Shown: positions 1-7,874 of the stretch, one piece after another | Numbering within the stretch: position 1 is the stretch's first letter | Layout of the letters: each line of letters starts with the position of its first letter | Origin: Polaribacter pectinis | GTDB taxonomy: Bacteria; Bacteroidota; Bacteroidia; Flavobacteriales; Flavobacteriaceae | Direction of reading: 5' to 3' | Assembly: GCF_014352875.1 (NCBI RefSeq) | Contig: NZ_CP060695.1 | Span: 3,317,501 to 3,381,500, forward strand | Length of the DNA: 64,000 nt | Translations under genes and position numbers: made by a program | Notes under the pieces: model-generated | Seen by the model: the letters and a program-made list of their open reading frames with translations, nothing else | Told to the model about the DNA's origin: nothing | Database searches by the model: none

Positions 1-1
1 A

Positions 2-121
2 ACAAAAGCAAAAACTAGATTATTAGAAGAACTTTCAAAAATTTACCAGCTTTCTGCTATTTATGGTTGGGAGGTAGTAGATAATACAAATACTAGTTTT
101 TTAAGTAATTTTAAAAATTAA
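2..121 (+). CDS. C-terminal fragment of an unrecognised protein
   Basis: An open frame enters from the left edge and ends at TAA, giving the last 39 residues, including KIYQLSAIYGWEVVDN. The frame is closed by a strong hairpin terminator directly after the stop, which supports it as a real gene end. I do not recognise a family from this tail, and the start lies outside the window. Confidence 0.6.
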   Translation, partial: TKAKTRLLEELSKIYQLSAIYGWEVVDNTNTSFLSNFKN

Positions 122-122
122 A

Positions 123-149
123 AAAACCGATACTTTATGTATCGGTTTT
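123..149 (+). terminator. Intrinsic terminator after the partial gene
   Basis: Perfect 11-bp stem AAAACCGATAC / GTATCGGTTTT with a 5-nt loop and a run of T on the right and A on the left. It starts two bases after the stop of the partial gene and could also end the leftward transcript of the 59-residue gene. Confidence 0.8.
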
Positions 150-185
150 AAATAATTACTATCCCCTATAATAATAATTATTATA

Positions 186-365
186 TTAAAATCCACTTCC
201 TGGGTCTTCAGGACTAGCAGCTTGTGCTTTTTGTGGGTTTAGAATTAAATAGGTTCCTAAAGCTGTTAAAGCAGCATATTTACCATAATTTCCAATTTTT
301 TTAATTGCTTCTTTACGAGTAATTTCTTGAGCAATATCTTGAGTGTTTTCGTTTTGGTTTTTCAT
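186..365 (-). CDS. 59-residue leader-like peptide, unknown function
   Basis: ATG at 365 gives a 59-residue protein that begins MKNQNENTQDIAQ, then has a basic stretch (TRKEAIKKIG), a hydrophobic core of about 15 residues (YAALTALGTYLIL) and PQKAQA before a short tail ASPEDPGSGF. This is the shape of a signal or leader peptide with a cleavage-like KAQA site at about residue 48, leaving only some 11 residues. It starts 27 bp after the stop of the T9SS adhesin gene on the same strand and is probably cotranscribed with it. I recall similar short proteins in flavobacteria but know no function. The fate of the peptide (secreted, membrane-anchored or retained) cannot be told from sequence. Confidence 0.65.
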   Translation of the reverse strand: MKNQNENTQDIAQEITRKEAIKKIGNYGKYAALTALGTYLILNPQKAQAASPEDPGSGF

Positions 366-391
366 GATGTTTTGTCTTAAAATTATCGTTA

Positions 392-3300
392 TTATTCTAT
401 AATTATTTTCTTGTTTAACTTACCATTTTCTGTTGTAAGTTTTACAATATAAACGCCTGTGGCTAGTTTGGGTAAAGAAATCTCTTTTGTTCCATTAGTT
501 GTAAAAGAATTGTGTATCAATTGTTTACCAAGTATATTAAATAATTTTATAGAAGCTTTTCCTTGTTGTAAACCAGCTATTTTTACTGTAGAATTGTTAA
601 GCTTATAAATGCTAATATTTGCTAATGTCGCTTCGTTATCAACACTTAAAGCACTTTCTGTTGTGTGTAGGTAGAATCTTCCAACTCCGTTTAGACTTTC
701 TGTTAAAGTAACTGTATAAGTACTATTTGCTTCCTCTAATCTTGTAAATGTATTTGTGCTTCTATCTTCTAAATATATTTTCATATCCGATGAAAAGTTA
801 GATGCTTCCAAAGAAAATACAATTTCTTTACCAGATTCTGCATTTACACCAATAGGAATTACCATGTTTTCGTAATTAATATCGGGCAAAGTTTGAATAG
901 CAAGATTTTTACCTTGATTATCAGTAACTAATTGAGTGTAAACCGCAAAAGGACTAGAAACTCCATTAAACATAGAACTATCATATCCGTCATCGAAACC
1001 AGTTGTTTTATTCTCTATATAAAAGATTTCTGACGATTTTATATTTGTACCATCTGTAAGAGAGAGTTTAATTTCTGGTTTGCTTTCTTCTCTTAAAAAA
1101 GTATCTCCACCAACATGGGTTTGTATTGCTTCAGAAAAAGTTACATTTCCTGTTGCTAAAGCTTTTACAAAAAAACCTTGCCCAGGAGCAACTTTGTAAG
1201 CTGTTGCACTATTTGTAGTGATGTATTCTCCTGCACCTGCATTACCAGCTTCATCCCATAACCAAATTGTTTTTTCAGTTAATCTACCAGCATCAACATT
1301 GTCTAAAAATAGACCACTATTAATGTAGGAAGTATATGGATTTCCTATAGCATTAAATTGATCTCCTGTTGCTTTAACTTCTATAGAAATACCTGCATTG
1401 TTTGTATTTAAAAATCCGTTAAAAGTTAGTGTTCCTGCAGTAGATTTTTTCATTGTATAACCTTTACCTTCTGTAAAAAAACCAGGAAAATCTGTTGATA
1501 AATAATACTCCCATTTAAAAGTAGCTGCATTTGTGTTTACATAAGGTGCAACCCCACGTTTATTACCATTTGTAACTAAACTTCCAAAGAATTCATCAAT
1601 ATTTTTACCATTTACAGGAGAAGATATTAAGTGCCAACCTTTTAATGCATCACCAGAAGTAGAAAGATATCTTGCATAATCTACAGTTCCTGTTCCAGAA
1701 TGTGTTCCTTTTACAATTAATGAACCGTTAGAAGTTGCATCAGAATTTATGGTGAAGGTTCCATTTTGATTTAAATCTCCTTCCATTGTTAAAGAACCAC
1801 CTGTGTTTATTGTTAAAGATGATGAAGCATCAATAGTAATATTATTGGCTACTGCATTTGTACCAGAAGTAATTACAGGTTTCATTCCTACATTAGGTAT
1901 AATTATATTATCTGAAGTAGTTGGTAATAAATTCTCATTCCAGTTACTGGGTGTTGACCAATCTGCAGTTACACCTGCCCAAATATGATTGCCATTTATT
2001 ACACTTAATGTAACGGTTTGTACTGCTGAATTTCCTGCCAAGTCTGTAGCTGTAATATCAATTATATAAGCATTGTCAGTATCACTATCTACAGGGTTTT
2101 CAAAATCTGGAATAGTATTAAAAGTGACTAATCCACCCAAAGTAATACTCAAATCGGCTTGATCTGCTCCACCTGTAATAGCGTAAGTAACTGCAGTTGC
2201 ATCTGTAGTTGTAACTGTAAAAACTGTACCGGTTGTATTTTCTGCAACCATTGAACTTGTAGCTGAAGAATATGCTGGGTCTGTAGTATCTACAGTAACC
2301 GCTTGAGTTGATGAGCTTAAAGTTGTACTATTCAATGTAGAATTAGCTGATAACATAGCTGTAGCATCTGGTAAAGTACCAAAAGCAGCTGGAAAAGGAA
2401 AAGCAAAAACTCCCATTGAATTGGTTGTTGCTGTTATTCCATAAAGAGCTGTTGAAGTACCGTTTACAACTAAAGTAATTGTACTTCCTGGTTCTGCTGT
2501 ACCATTTACAGTTGGTGTATTATCATTGGTTATATAATCTGTAGTACTTGCTCCTGTATCATCAGAAATACTTGTGATAACAATAGGTGTATTATTTACT
2601 TGATTTACTGTAATTGTAAATGTTTGGTCATCCGAAGTATCATCGTCACCAGGATTAGTTGTACCACCATTATCCATAATATTTACTGTTACAGTTGCTA
2701 TTCCAAAAGCATTTGTAGCAGCAGTATATGTTAAATTACCAGAAGCATTAATAGCTGGTTGTGTACTAAATAAACCATTGTTATTATTGGTTACATTAAA
2801 AGATAATGTTTGTGTTACTTCTGAATCTCCATCTTCTAAAGCTGTAGCAAAACTTGTTACATTTTGTGCGCCAGCATTTTCATTAACTGTTTGATTTGCT
2901 CCTACAGTAAAACTTGGTTCATCATTTACAGATGAAACTGTAAAATTTACAGTAGCTGTGTTAGAGTTAACTGTACCATCGTTTGAAATAATACTGATAC
3001 TTGCTGCACCATTATAATTTGGTGTAGGTGAAAAGGTAGCACTATTTAAAGCTGAAGTTACAGTAGCTGCATTTCCAGAAGTCATTACACTTGCTGCAGT
3101 AGAACCTCCTATAGTAATAGTACCACCAGTACTTGTTACTGTTACAGTTTGTGTGTCTGCTGCCTGTGCATCAGAAATATTTGCTCCAGATAAAGAAACA
3201 TTAGTAGCATCTTCTGCTACTGTTGGAGAATTAAATGCTGTAGCTACTGGAGCAGTGTTTACGGAACCAACATCCCACTTAAAGGCGTCTAAACCTAAAT

Positions 3301-3853
3301 AATCTAAATTTCCAGTTCCAGAAAAAATTAATTCATCTATTATTTTGTTAGAATTATCTACACCACCTTCTGTAGAAAAATTAATATGAGTGTAACCATT
3401 ATTTGGCGAAAAAGTAACTGGATTTGCAAAACCTGAATTTTTAGTAATCGTAAATACTGCTGTAGGATTACCGTTTAATTTACCAGTTATTGTTAAGGTA
3501 CCACTATGTGCAGTTAATGATTTCGTAGAACAAAATAGGTACAGCTCTTTTACTGTAAATTTATTTGAGTTGTTCGTTTTTATGGTAAAATTAGTCCCAT
3601 TATTTGTATTGTCTCCAGTAAATGAATTATCAATAAATTTATTATCATTAGCAGAACCACTCCAACCTGCTCCACTAATACTTTCAATATCATATGTTTC
3701 TGAAGCAACTGTAGAAGTAATATTAAATGTCTGTCCATTATCAGTAAAAGAAGTTGAACCTGCTGTTTCATCTTCGAAAGTTTCTGTTGTTTGACCAAAT
3801 GTGGCATTGCTTATAAAAGCAAAAAATAGTAAGAGTTGAGTAATTTTTTTCAT
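392..3853 (-). CDS. Secreted cadherin-like adhesin with T9SS type A sorting domain
   Basis: 1153 residues. A signal peptide (MKKITQLLLFFAFISNATFG) is followed by a lectin-like N-terminal region, two or more cadherin/Ig-like repeats rich in T, D and N (for example NTAPVATAFN, AGNSAVQTVTLSV), a WSTPSNWN segment typical of secreted flavobacterial proteins at about residue 690, and a C-terminal domain of about 75 residues ending GVYIVKLTTENGKLNKKIIIE-like, the type A sorting signal of the type IX secretion system. It is therefore expected to cross the outer membrane and be attached to the cell surface or released. The element at 3937-3961 lies 84 bp upstream of its ATG, and a TAnnTTTG promoter element (TATCTTTG on the minus strand, 3911-3918) lies between. 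Likely role is adhesion; the ligand is unknown. Confidence 0.85.
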   Translation of the reverse strand: MKKITQLLLFFAFISNATFGQTTETFEDETAGSTSFTDNGQTFNITSTVASETYDIESISGAGWSGSANDNKFIDNSFTGDNTNNGTNFTIKTNNSNKFTVKELYLFCSTKSLTAHSGTLTITGKLNGNPTAVFTITKNSGFANPVTFSPNNGYTHINFSTEGGVDNSNKIIDELIFSGTGNLDYLGLDAFKWDVGSVNTAPVATAFNSPTVAEDATNVSLSGANISDAQAADTQTVTVTSTGGTITIGGSTAASVMTSGNAATVTSALNSATFSPTPNYNGAASISIISNDGTVNSNTATVNFTVSSVNDEPSFTVGANQTVNENAGAQNVTSFATALEDGDSEVTQTLSFNVTNNNNGLFSTQPAINASGNLTYTAATNAFGIATVTVNIMDNGGTTNPGDDDTSDDQTFTITVNQVNNTPIVITSISDDTGASTTDYITNDNTPTVNGTAEPGSTITLVVNGTSTALYGITATTNSMGVFAFPFPAAFGTLPDATAMLSANSTLNSTTLSSSTQAVTVDTTDPAYSSATSSMVAENTTGTVFTVTTTDATAVTYAITGGADQADLSITLGGLVTFNTIPDFENPVDSDTDNAYIIDITATDLAGNSAVQTVTLSVINGNHIWAGVTADWSTPSNWNENLLPTTSDNIIIPNVGMKPVITSGTNAVANNITIDASSSLTINTGGSLTMEGDLNQNGTFTINSDATSNGSLIVKGTHSGTGTVDYARYLSTSGDALKGWHLISSPVNGKNIDEFFGSLVTNGNKRGVAPYVNTNAATFKWEYYLSTDFPGFFTEGKGYTMKKSTAGTLTFNGFLNTNNAGISIEVKATGDQFNAIGNPYTSYINSGLFLDNVDAGRLTEKTIWLWDEAGNAGAGEYITTNSATAYKVAPGQGFFVKALATGNVTFSEAIQTHVGGDTFLREESKPEIKLSLTDGTNIKSSEIFYIENKTTGFDDGYDSSMFNGVSSPFAVYTQLVTDNQGKNLAIQTLPDINYENMVIPIGVNAESGKEIVFSLEASNFSSDMKIYLEDRSTNTFTRLEEANSTYTVTLTESLNGVGRFYLHTTESALSVDNEATLANISIYKLNNSTVKIAGLQQGKASIKLFNILGKQLIHNSFTTNGTKEISLPKLATGVYIVKLTTENGKLNKKIIIE

Positions 3854-3936
3854 AATAGATTAATTTTAAAATTAAAATACACTTGAATTTTAAGTTGTAT
3901 GAATGATTATCAAAGATATTTTTATATAGATTAAAA

Positions 3937-3961
3937 AAAACGCGTATAAATACCTGATTTT
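3937..3961 (-). promoter_or_regulatory. Copy C of a shared 25-bp upstream element
   Basis: On the minus strand this reads AAAATC, then core AGGTATTTATAC, then GCGTTTT. It lies 84 bp upstream of the adhesin ATG and 18 bp upstream of a TATCTTTG (−7 type) box at 3911-3918, a position suited to an activator that contacts RNA polymerase. Three other copies stand upstream of nearby genes (4871-4895, 6512-6536, 7790-7814). The rest of the 327-bp gap between adhesin and tail-collar genes holds only the hairpin at 4084-4118. Confidence 0.6.
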
Positions 3962-4083
3962 TATTATTATCTATATTTTAGAACAGAGTTTTAATTATAT
4001 GTAAAATCACTGAATAAAATAGACGGTTAGAAAGGTTAAAATAAAAATGAAATTCAACTTGTCTAGTTTTTTTTAAAACTTAT

Positions 4084-4118
4084 AAAACCATCATATTCTG
4101 AATAAAAATGATGGTTTT
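4084..4118 (-). terminator. Terminator of the tail-collar gene
   Basis: AAAACCATCAT pairs with ATGATGGTTTT across a 13-nt loop, with a T run on the plus-strand side and a shorter one on the minus side. It lies 60 bp past the stop of the leftward tail-collar gene and separates it from the adhesin gene. Confidence 0.65.
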
Positions 4119-4179
4119 TTTAAATAGAAATTGAAAACTTTTTTTAAAAAAGCAACTTTTTAAAATGATTTTAAGAAGA

Positions 4180-4770
4180 TTAACTTCTTGGAGGAAATAT
4201 TCCTTGTAAAGCAATTAAATAATTAACTGTTAAAAAAGGTTGTCTGTTTTCGTGAGACAAGTTACCACCAGAGTTTGCAATAGTTACGTTAGTAGCGCTT
4301 GAAGTTCCACCACCTAATGTAACATCTGGAGTAGAAGAATTATACATTTGGATAGGGTCTGTTCCTCTACCATTTACTTCATTTCCTGCTGCCAAAGAAG
4401 ATCCAGCTACTGGTACATGCAGGTCAGCTTCAGCAGAACTTGCTTTTAAAGAAACAGTTACTTCTGTTGCTGTAGCAAAGTGATTATGAGAAGGCATTTG
4501 TGTTTGGTTTAAAACTACTTGTTCAACACCACCTTTTGCTCCTAATCTATAATCACTTAATCCTGGTCCATTACCAAAATGCATAGGTGCTCTTCCTCTT
4601 AAGTCTGGTAAAGCAAATGTGGTTCTTCCATCTCCACCATAAGTGGTTCCAATAATAGAAAAAAGTGCTGTGTTTTGCGAAATAGGTAATAATTGGCCGT
4701 TACATTGAGCCCATCCTCTAATAGCAAAGTTTCCTACAAATGCCATAATTTGTCCAATAAATGGTTCCAT
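4180..4770 (-). CDS. Phage tail-collar domain protein (MdpB-like)
   Basis: 196 residues. The N-terminus (MEPFIGQIMAFVGNFAIRGW, CNGQLLPISQNTALFSIIG, TTYGGDGRTTFALPDLRGR) is the classic tail-collar domain found in 'microcystin-dependent' proteins; a threonine/serine-rich middle follows, and the C-terminus ends NYLIALQGIFPPRS as in that family. MPSHNH at about residues 92-97 is also typical. No signal peptide is visible and no phage genes surround it, so it is a host-encoded member. It is a single-gene unit bounded by hairpins, with a copy of the shared upstream element 101 bp before its ATG and TAAATTTG (minus strand, 4820-4827) as a probable −7 box. The biochemical role of these proteins in bacteria is not settled. 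Confidence 0.85.
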   Translation of the reverse strand: MEPFIGQIMAFVGNFAIRGWAQCNGQLLPISQNTALFSIIGTTYGGDGRTTFALPDLRGRAPMHFGNGPGLSDYRLGAKGGVEQVVLNQTQMPSHNHFATATEVTVSLKASSAEADLHVPVAGSSLAAGNEVNGRGTDPIQMYNSSTPDVTLGGGTSSATNVTIANSGGNLSHENRQPFLTVNYLIALQGIFPPRS

Positions 4771-4870
4771 AATAAAATAATTTAAGTTAATAAGTTAGTT
4801 TGTATATCATTATACACTCCAAATTTAGTAGTAACTATTGATGTATTTTAGAGAACAAATCACTAATAAT

Positions 4871-4895
4871 AAAAAAGGGTATATATACTTGTTTG
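4871..4895 (+). promoter_or_regulatory. Copy D of the shared upstream element
   Basis: Reads AAAAAA, then core GGGTATATATAC, then TTGTTTG on the plus strand, 101 bp upstream of the tail-collar ATG. It is the least similar of the four copies in the AAAATC part but keeps the GG, T and TAC positions of the core. It forms one arm of the larger palindrome at 4875-4913. Confidence 0.5.
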
Positions 4896-4913
4896 TTAAG
4901 TATATATACCCTT
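4875..4913 (-). terminator. Long palindrome: terminator of the regulator gene, possible operator
   Basis: A perfect 16-bp inverted repeat (AAGGGTATATATACTT) around a 7-nt loop GTTTGTT, 20 bp beyond the stop of the leftward response regulator gene. The stem is A/T rich, with A and T runs outside, so it can act as a terminator. Because each arm carries the GGGTATATATAC core of the shared element, it could also bind a dimeric regulator in front of the tail-collar gene. Confidence 0.6.
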
Positions 4914-4933
4914 AAAAATAGATTTTATTGAGG

Positions 4934-5614
4934 TTAAAGATTAAAATCTGGTGTAATTTCTATTAATTTTTTTTGAATACCATAAATTACCAAACCAGCT
5001 ACATTTTTAGACTGTGTTTTTAATAGCAAATTATTTCTATGACCTTCTACTGTTCTTGGGCTAATAAAAAGTTTCTCGCCAATTTCTGCAGTTGTGTACT
5101 GTTCACAAATGAGTTCTAAAACGTCTATTTCTCTTTTAGAAAGTAATTTTTTATCTAAATCGCTTTTAATTCTTTTTCCACTTGAAGAAATAATATTTTC
5201 ATGAATAATTTTTAAGACTTTTTCATCATAATAAAAACCTTTTTCAAAGACTTCATTTATAGTGTGCACCACATTTTTGGGACTTGTGTTTTTAAGTAAA
5301 TAAGAAGAAGCACCAACATCAATCATATTGGTTATAAAAGATTTTCCATCATAACTAGTAAGTGCAATAATTTTTATGTTTGGATGTGTTTTATGAATAA
5401 TTTTAGTGGCTTCTACACCATTTAATTCTGGCATTTTAAGATCCATTAATATAACATCTGGAAATTCTTCTGTGTTGCTTATAAAATCTACAAGTTCTTG
5501 TCCGTTTTCAGCTTCAAAAATAACATTAAAGTTTGTTTCTCTTTCTAGTAAAAAACGAATTCCACTCCTAAAAAGCTGCTCATCATCTGCAATTACAATG
5601 TTAATTAGTTTCAT
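4934..5614 (-). CDS. NarL/LuxR-family response regulator
   Basis: 226 residues. The receiver domain (about 1-125) has the acidic pair DDE at 10-12, the phospho-acceptor Asp58 in VILMDLKMPELNG, and the T/K switch residues (ALTSYDG, YLLKNTSP). A LuxR-type helix-turn-helix follows at about 155-220 (LLSKREIDVLELICEQYTTAEIGEKLF, then SPRTVEGHRNNLLLK). It lies 12 bp after the kinase gene and is cotranscribed with it. It is the natural candidate to bind the 25-bp element found upstream of its own operon and of three neighbouring genes, but this is inference from position only. Confidence 0.9.
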   Translation of the reverse strand: MKLINIVIADDEQLFRSGIRFLLERETNFNVIFEAENGQELVDFISNTEEFPDVILMDLKMPELNGVEATKIIHKTHPNIKIIALTSYDGKSFITNMIDVGASSYLLKNTSPKNVVHTINEVFEKGFYYDEKVLKIIHENIISSSGKRIKSDLDKKLLSKREIDVLELICEQYTTAEIGEKLFISPRTVEGHRNNLLLKTQSKNVAGLVIYGIQKKLIEITPDFNL

Positions 5615-5626
5615 GATTTTGGGGGA

Positions 5627-6418
5627 TTATATGGTGATTATTGTCTTAAAACCTTTATTTTTTGCACTTTTTATAATATAACTTCCTTTTAATAAAGCAA
5701 CTCTACTTTCTATATTTTTCATGCCTAACCCAAGTTGATGGTTTTTGTCATCAACATTAAAACCAACACCATTGTCTGAATATGTGAAAATTAATTTACT
5801 ATCTGTTAAGTTTATTCTTATGGTACAATTTTTAGCTTTACCATGTCTTACAGAATTGTTTATTAACTCTTGTGTTATTCTAAATAAGTGGAGTTCTTTT
5901 TCTGGTTTTAAATATGCTTTTGGGTATTCTAAATTATATTCAATAGTAATTTTTCTACTATTATTAAAAGAATCTGCTAATTCTTCTAAAGCGTCTTTAA
6001 GACCGAATTTATCTAAAATTGGCGGCAATAAATTATGGGCAATTTTACGAGCACTTTCTAATGTTTTATCTGTTGCATCTAAAATACTATCGTTAACAAT
6101 TAAGTATTCTTCTGGAGTTAACTCTCCTTCTTTTAAGAGATTTGCATTTAAGTTAATTACGTTTAATTTAGAGCTAATGTCATCATGTAAATCTTGGGCT
6201 ATACGTTTGCGTTCTTTTTCTTGGGTAACAATTATAGACTGTATAATTTCTTTTTGATGATTTATCTCTAACGTTTTTTTCTCCAATTCTTTTTCTACTA
6301 TTTTTTTTCTAGAGAAGAAGAAAAATAATAGTAGAGCAACTCCCATTAGAAGTAGCAATAAAACGCCAATAAGTACAATTGTTATCACTTGGTTTTCTTC
6401 TGTAAACAATTCTTCCAT
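5627..6418 (-). CDS. HisKA_3 sensor histidine kinase with one membrane segment
   Basis: 263 residues. One transmembrane helix (about 12-36) follows a short N-terminus; then a coiled-coil linker, the HisKA_3 dimerisation domain with phospho-acceptor His78 in RKRIAQDLHDD, and a HATPase domain with N box (QELINNSVRHG), G1 (DNGVGFN) and G2 (GLGMKNI). There is no extracellular sensor domain, so the input probably comes from a partner; the 7TM protein encoded just upstream is a good candidate. The gene starts its own unit, with element copy B 94 bp upstream of its ATG at 6418, and is followed by the regulator. Confidence 0.9.
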   Translation of the reverse strand: MEELFTEENQVITIVLIGVLLLLLMGVALLLFFFFSRKKIVEKELEKKTLEINHQKEIIQSIIVTQEKERKRIAQDLHDDISSKLNVINLNANLLKEGELTPEEYLIVNDSILDATDKTLESARKIAHNLLPPILDKFGLKDALEELADSFNNSRKITIEYNLEYPKAYLKPEKELHLFRITQELINNSVRHGKAKNCTIRINLTDSKLIFTYSDNGVGFNVDDKNHQLGLGMKNIESRVALLKGSYIIKSAKNKGFKTIITI

Positions 6419-6511
6419 TGGGGGCTTGGCTATTATGTAAATAACGAAGTTAAGGAAAAAACTTTTAAGTTAAAGATAAGGTTTAAAACAATTGGTGTTG
6501 TACCTGTAATT

Positions 6512-6536
6512 AAAATCAGGGGTTAATACGTGTTTT
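6512..6536 (+). promoter_or_regulatory. Copy B of the shared upstream element
   Basis: AAAATC, core AGGGGTTAATAC, then GTGTTTT, 94 bp upstream of the kinase ATG and between the end of the 7TM gene and the kinase. A partial second copy in the same direction may precede it (GGTGTTGTACCTG near 6494). Its presence before the kinase-regulator pair suggests autoregulation. Confidence 0.6.
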
Positions 6537-6554
6537 AAGATTTTAAGAAATAAT

Positions 6555-7190
6555 TCAATAAGTTTTTTTTCTAAAGTTTTTATACCATTCTATAAAAATA
6601 ATAATTTGAAACATTAAATAAATAAAAGAGTTAAAAAGCCACAATAACCTTAATGTCTTGTTGCTTAAGTTACCTGCACAAAATAATAATGTACTGCATA
6701 GAGTGTATATGAAAAAGCCAGAATTGAAATAAATGTATTTTCTGTTTTTAGAATCAATTTTCTCTACAAAAAATAAAAAACTAGAAATAATCAATGGTAT
6801 TGAACAAAACAAAATTTCTGCAATATTAAATGCTAGTAATGATTTTGGATTTAAAATAAAAAATAATATTAGAAAAAAAGGTATAATAAAAAGGCTATAC
6901 TTTAAGATAATTTTTAGAACTTTATTTTTTAAAATATTTAAAAATAGTAAAGAGATTAAAATAAATTGACCAATATTAAATATATGGAAGTATAATAAGT
7001 TGTTCAATTTTTTGGAAGCAAGGTATGCGCTTATAAACTGAATAATTATACTTAAAACTAAATATAAATAGATATACTTATATGCAATTGGTTTTTTCTT
7101 ATAACTTATGCTATATAAAATAACATTTATTAATAAAACTAAATAACCAAAATAGATGATGCTCTTACGTAATAAAAAAATAGTATCCAT
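6555..7190 (-). CDS. 7-transmembrane protein of a kinase cassette
   Basis: 211 residues, almost wholly hydrophobic, with seven predicted membrane helices (starting near residues 8, 38, 66, 90, 118, 153 and 181) and a short basic C-terminus YKNFRKKTY. I recognise no named family or catalytic motif. It sits upstream of the kinase-regulator pair on the same strand. A protein of the same size and topology (210 residues, seven helices) occupies the same place in the second kinase cassette at 50968-51600, so I infer a receptor or sensor subunit for the soluble-core kinase. Base composition is even lower in G+C than the neighbours, as expected for a Phe/Ile/Leu/Lys-rich protein. Confidence 0.75.
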   Translation of the reverse strand: MDTIFLLRKSIIYFGYLVLLINVILYSISYKKKPIAYKYIYLYLVLSIIIQFISAYLASKKLNNLLYFHIFNIGQFILISLLFLNILKNKVLKIILKYSLFIIPFFLILFFILNPKSLLAFNIAEILFCSIPLIISSFLFFVEKIDSKNRKYIYFNSGFFIYTLCSTLLFCAGNLSNKTLRLLWLFNSFIYLMFQIIIFIEWYKNFRKKTY

Positions 7191-7251
7191 CTAATGTGTT
7201 TAATAAATTGAATAATTAAAAAAAATAATGAATTGATTAATTTTTCAAACT

Positions 7252-7281
7252 AAAAAGCTGTCATTTTAATGACAGCTTTTT
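7252..7281 (-). terminator. Terminator of the 133-residue gene
   Basis: Perfect 13-bp stem AAAAAGCTGTCAT / ATGACAGCTTTTT with a 4-nt loop, beginning 9 bp past the stop of the leftward 133-residue gene. The 7TM gene beyond it thus needs its own promoter or read-through. Confidence 0.8.
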
Positions 7282-7290
7282 AGTGTATTA

Positions 7291-7692
7291 TTATCCACCA
7301 TTTATTGGACTACCTTCATCACAAACATGAGGGCATGGTTCAGAAAAATCAAAAATTTCTCCTTTTCCATCATCTAAAGTTAATCCATCCGAAGAAGAAA
7401 TCATGTCTTTTCCATTTTTATCAACACCAACAATCATTAATTTTTCTGTAAAGATTGATTGTTTTCCTTTCACGTCAATTTTTTCTACACCAATATATGC
7501 TCTAATACTTTCTACACCTTCTGCAAGTACTTCAATTAAATCTTTTTTTGGTATGTTAAAAGCTCTACACTGGTTGTATTTGTTGTAAGAAGCTTCATCA
7601 TCTCTCCATTCTTTTGCCCATTGTTTGGCAACTTCTAAACTAATAGTGTTTCTTGGGTTAGGTTTTGGGATGTTGTTTGGTTGATTTTCCAT
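7291..7692 (-). CDS. Small protein ending in PCPHVC, unknown function
   Basis: 133 residues, no signal peptide. A helical N-terminal half (SLEVAKQWAKEWRDD, PKKDLIEVLAEGVESI) leads to a strand-rich part RAYIGVEKIDV and KLMIVGVDKNGKDMI, then a tail IFDFSEPCPHVCDEGSPINGG with two cysteines. The RAYIGV/VGVDKNG layout resembles flavobacterial proteins with an 'LRVYLGAYP...TTVFFMP' pattern, such as the lipoprotein at 51619-52176 in the second cassette; the match is by eye and weak. Element copy A lies 98 bp upstream of the ATG. It may be the ligand-side or effector protein of the adjoining kinase system. Confidence 0.7.
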   Translation of the reverse strand: MENQPNNIPKPNPRNTISLEVAKQWAKEWRDDEASYNKYNQCRAFNIPKKDLIEVLAEGVESIRAYIGVEKIDVKGKQSIFTEKLMIVGVDKNGKDMISSSDGLTLDDGKGEIFDFSEPCPHVCDEGSPINGG

Positions 7693-7789
7693 GTTTGGGT
7701 AATGTTTAAGTTAGTTAATAAGTTTTGTTTAGGTTCTAAAGTTATAGAAATTTAAAATAAATATAGTGTTAATACCCAAAATTAAAACT

Positions 7790-7814
7790 AAAATCAGGTG
7801 TTTGTACTTGTTTT
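7790..7814 (+). promoter_or_regulatory. Copy A of the shared upstream element
   Basis: AAAATC, core AGGTGTTTGTAC, then TTGTTTT, 98 bp upstream of the leftward 133-residue gene. It also lies 60 bp upstream of uvrC on the other strand, but the other three copies all precede leftward accessory genes, so I assign it to the small protein. A weaker inverted copy (GGGTATTAACAC on the minus strand, near 7766-7777) is adjacent. Confidence 0.55.
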
Positions 7815-7874
7815 AAGTAGAATATTCTAACAATTCTATATTAGTAATGGAGTAAAAAATGTTATTTTCGTAGT

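Noticed and set aside
4180..4770. Tail-collar gene as a sign of a prophage
   Set aside because: No integrase, terminase, capsid, lysis gene or attachment site is seen, and neighbours are host-type regulators and secreted proteins.
5745..6257. A 170-codon open frame on the plus strand opposite the kinase gene
   Set aside because: It lies wholly antisense to conserved kinase motifs, has no domain and reflects low stop density in the reverse frame of an A/T-rich gene.
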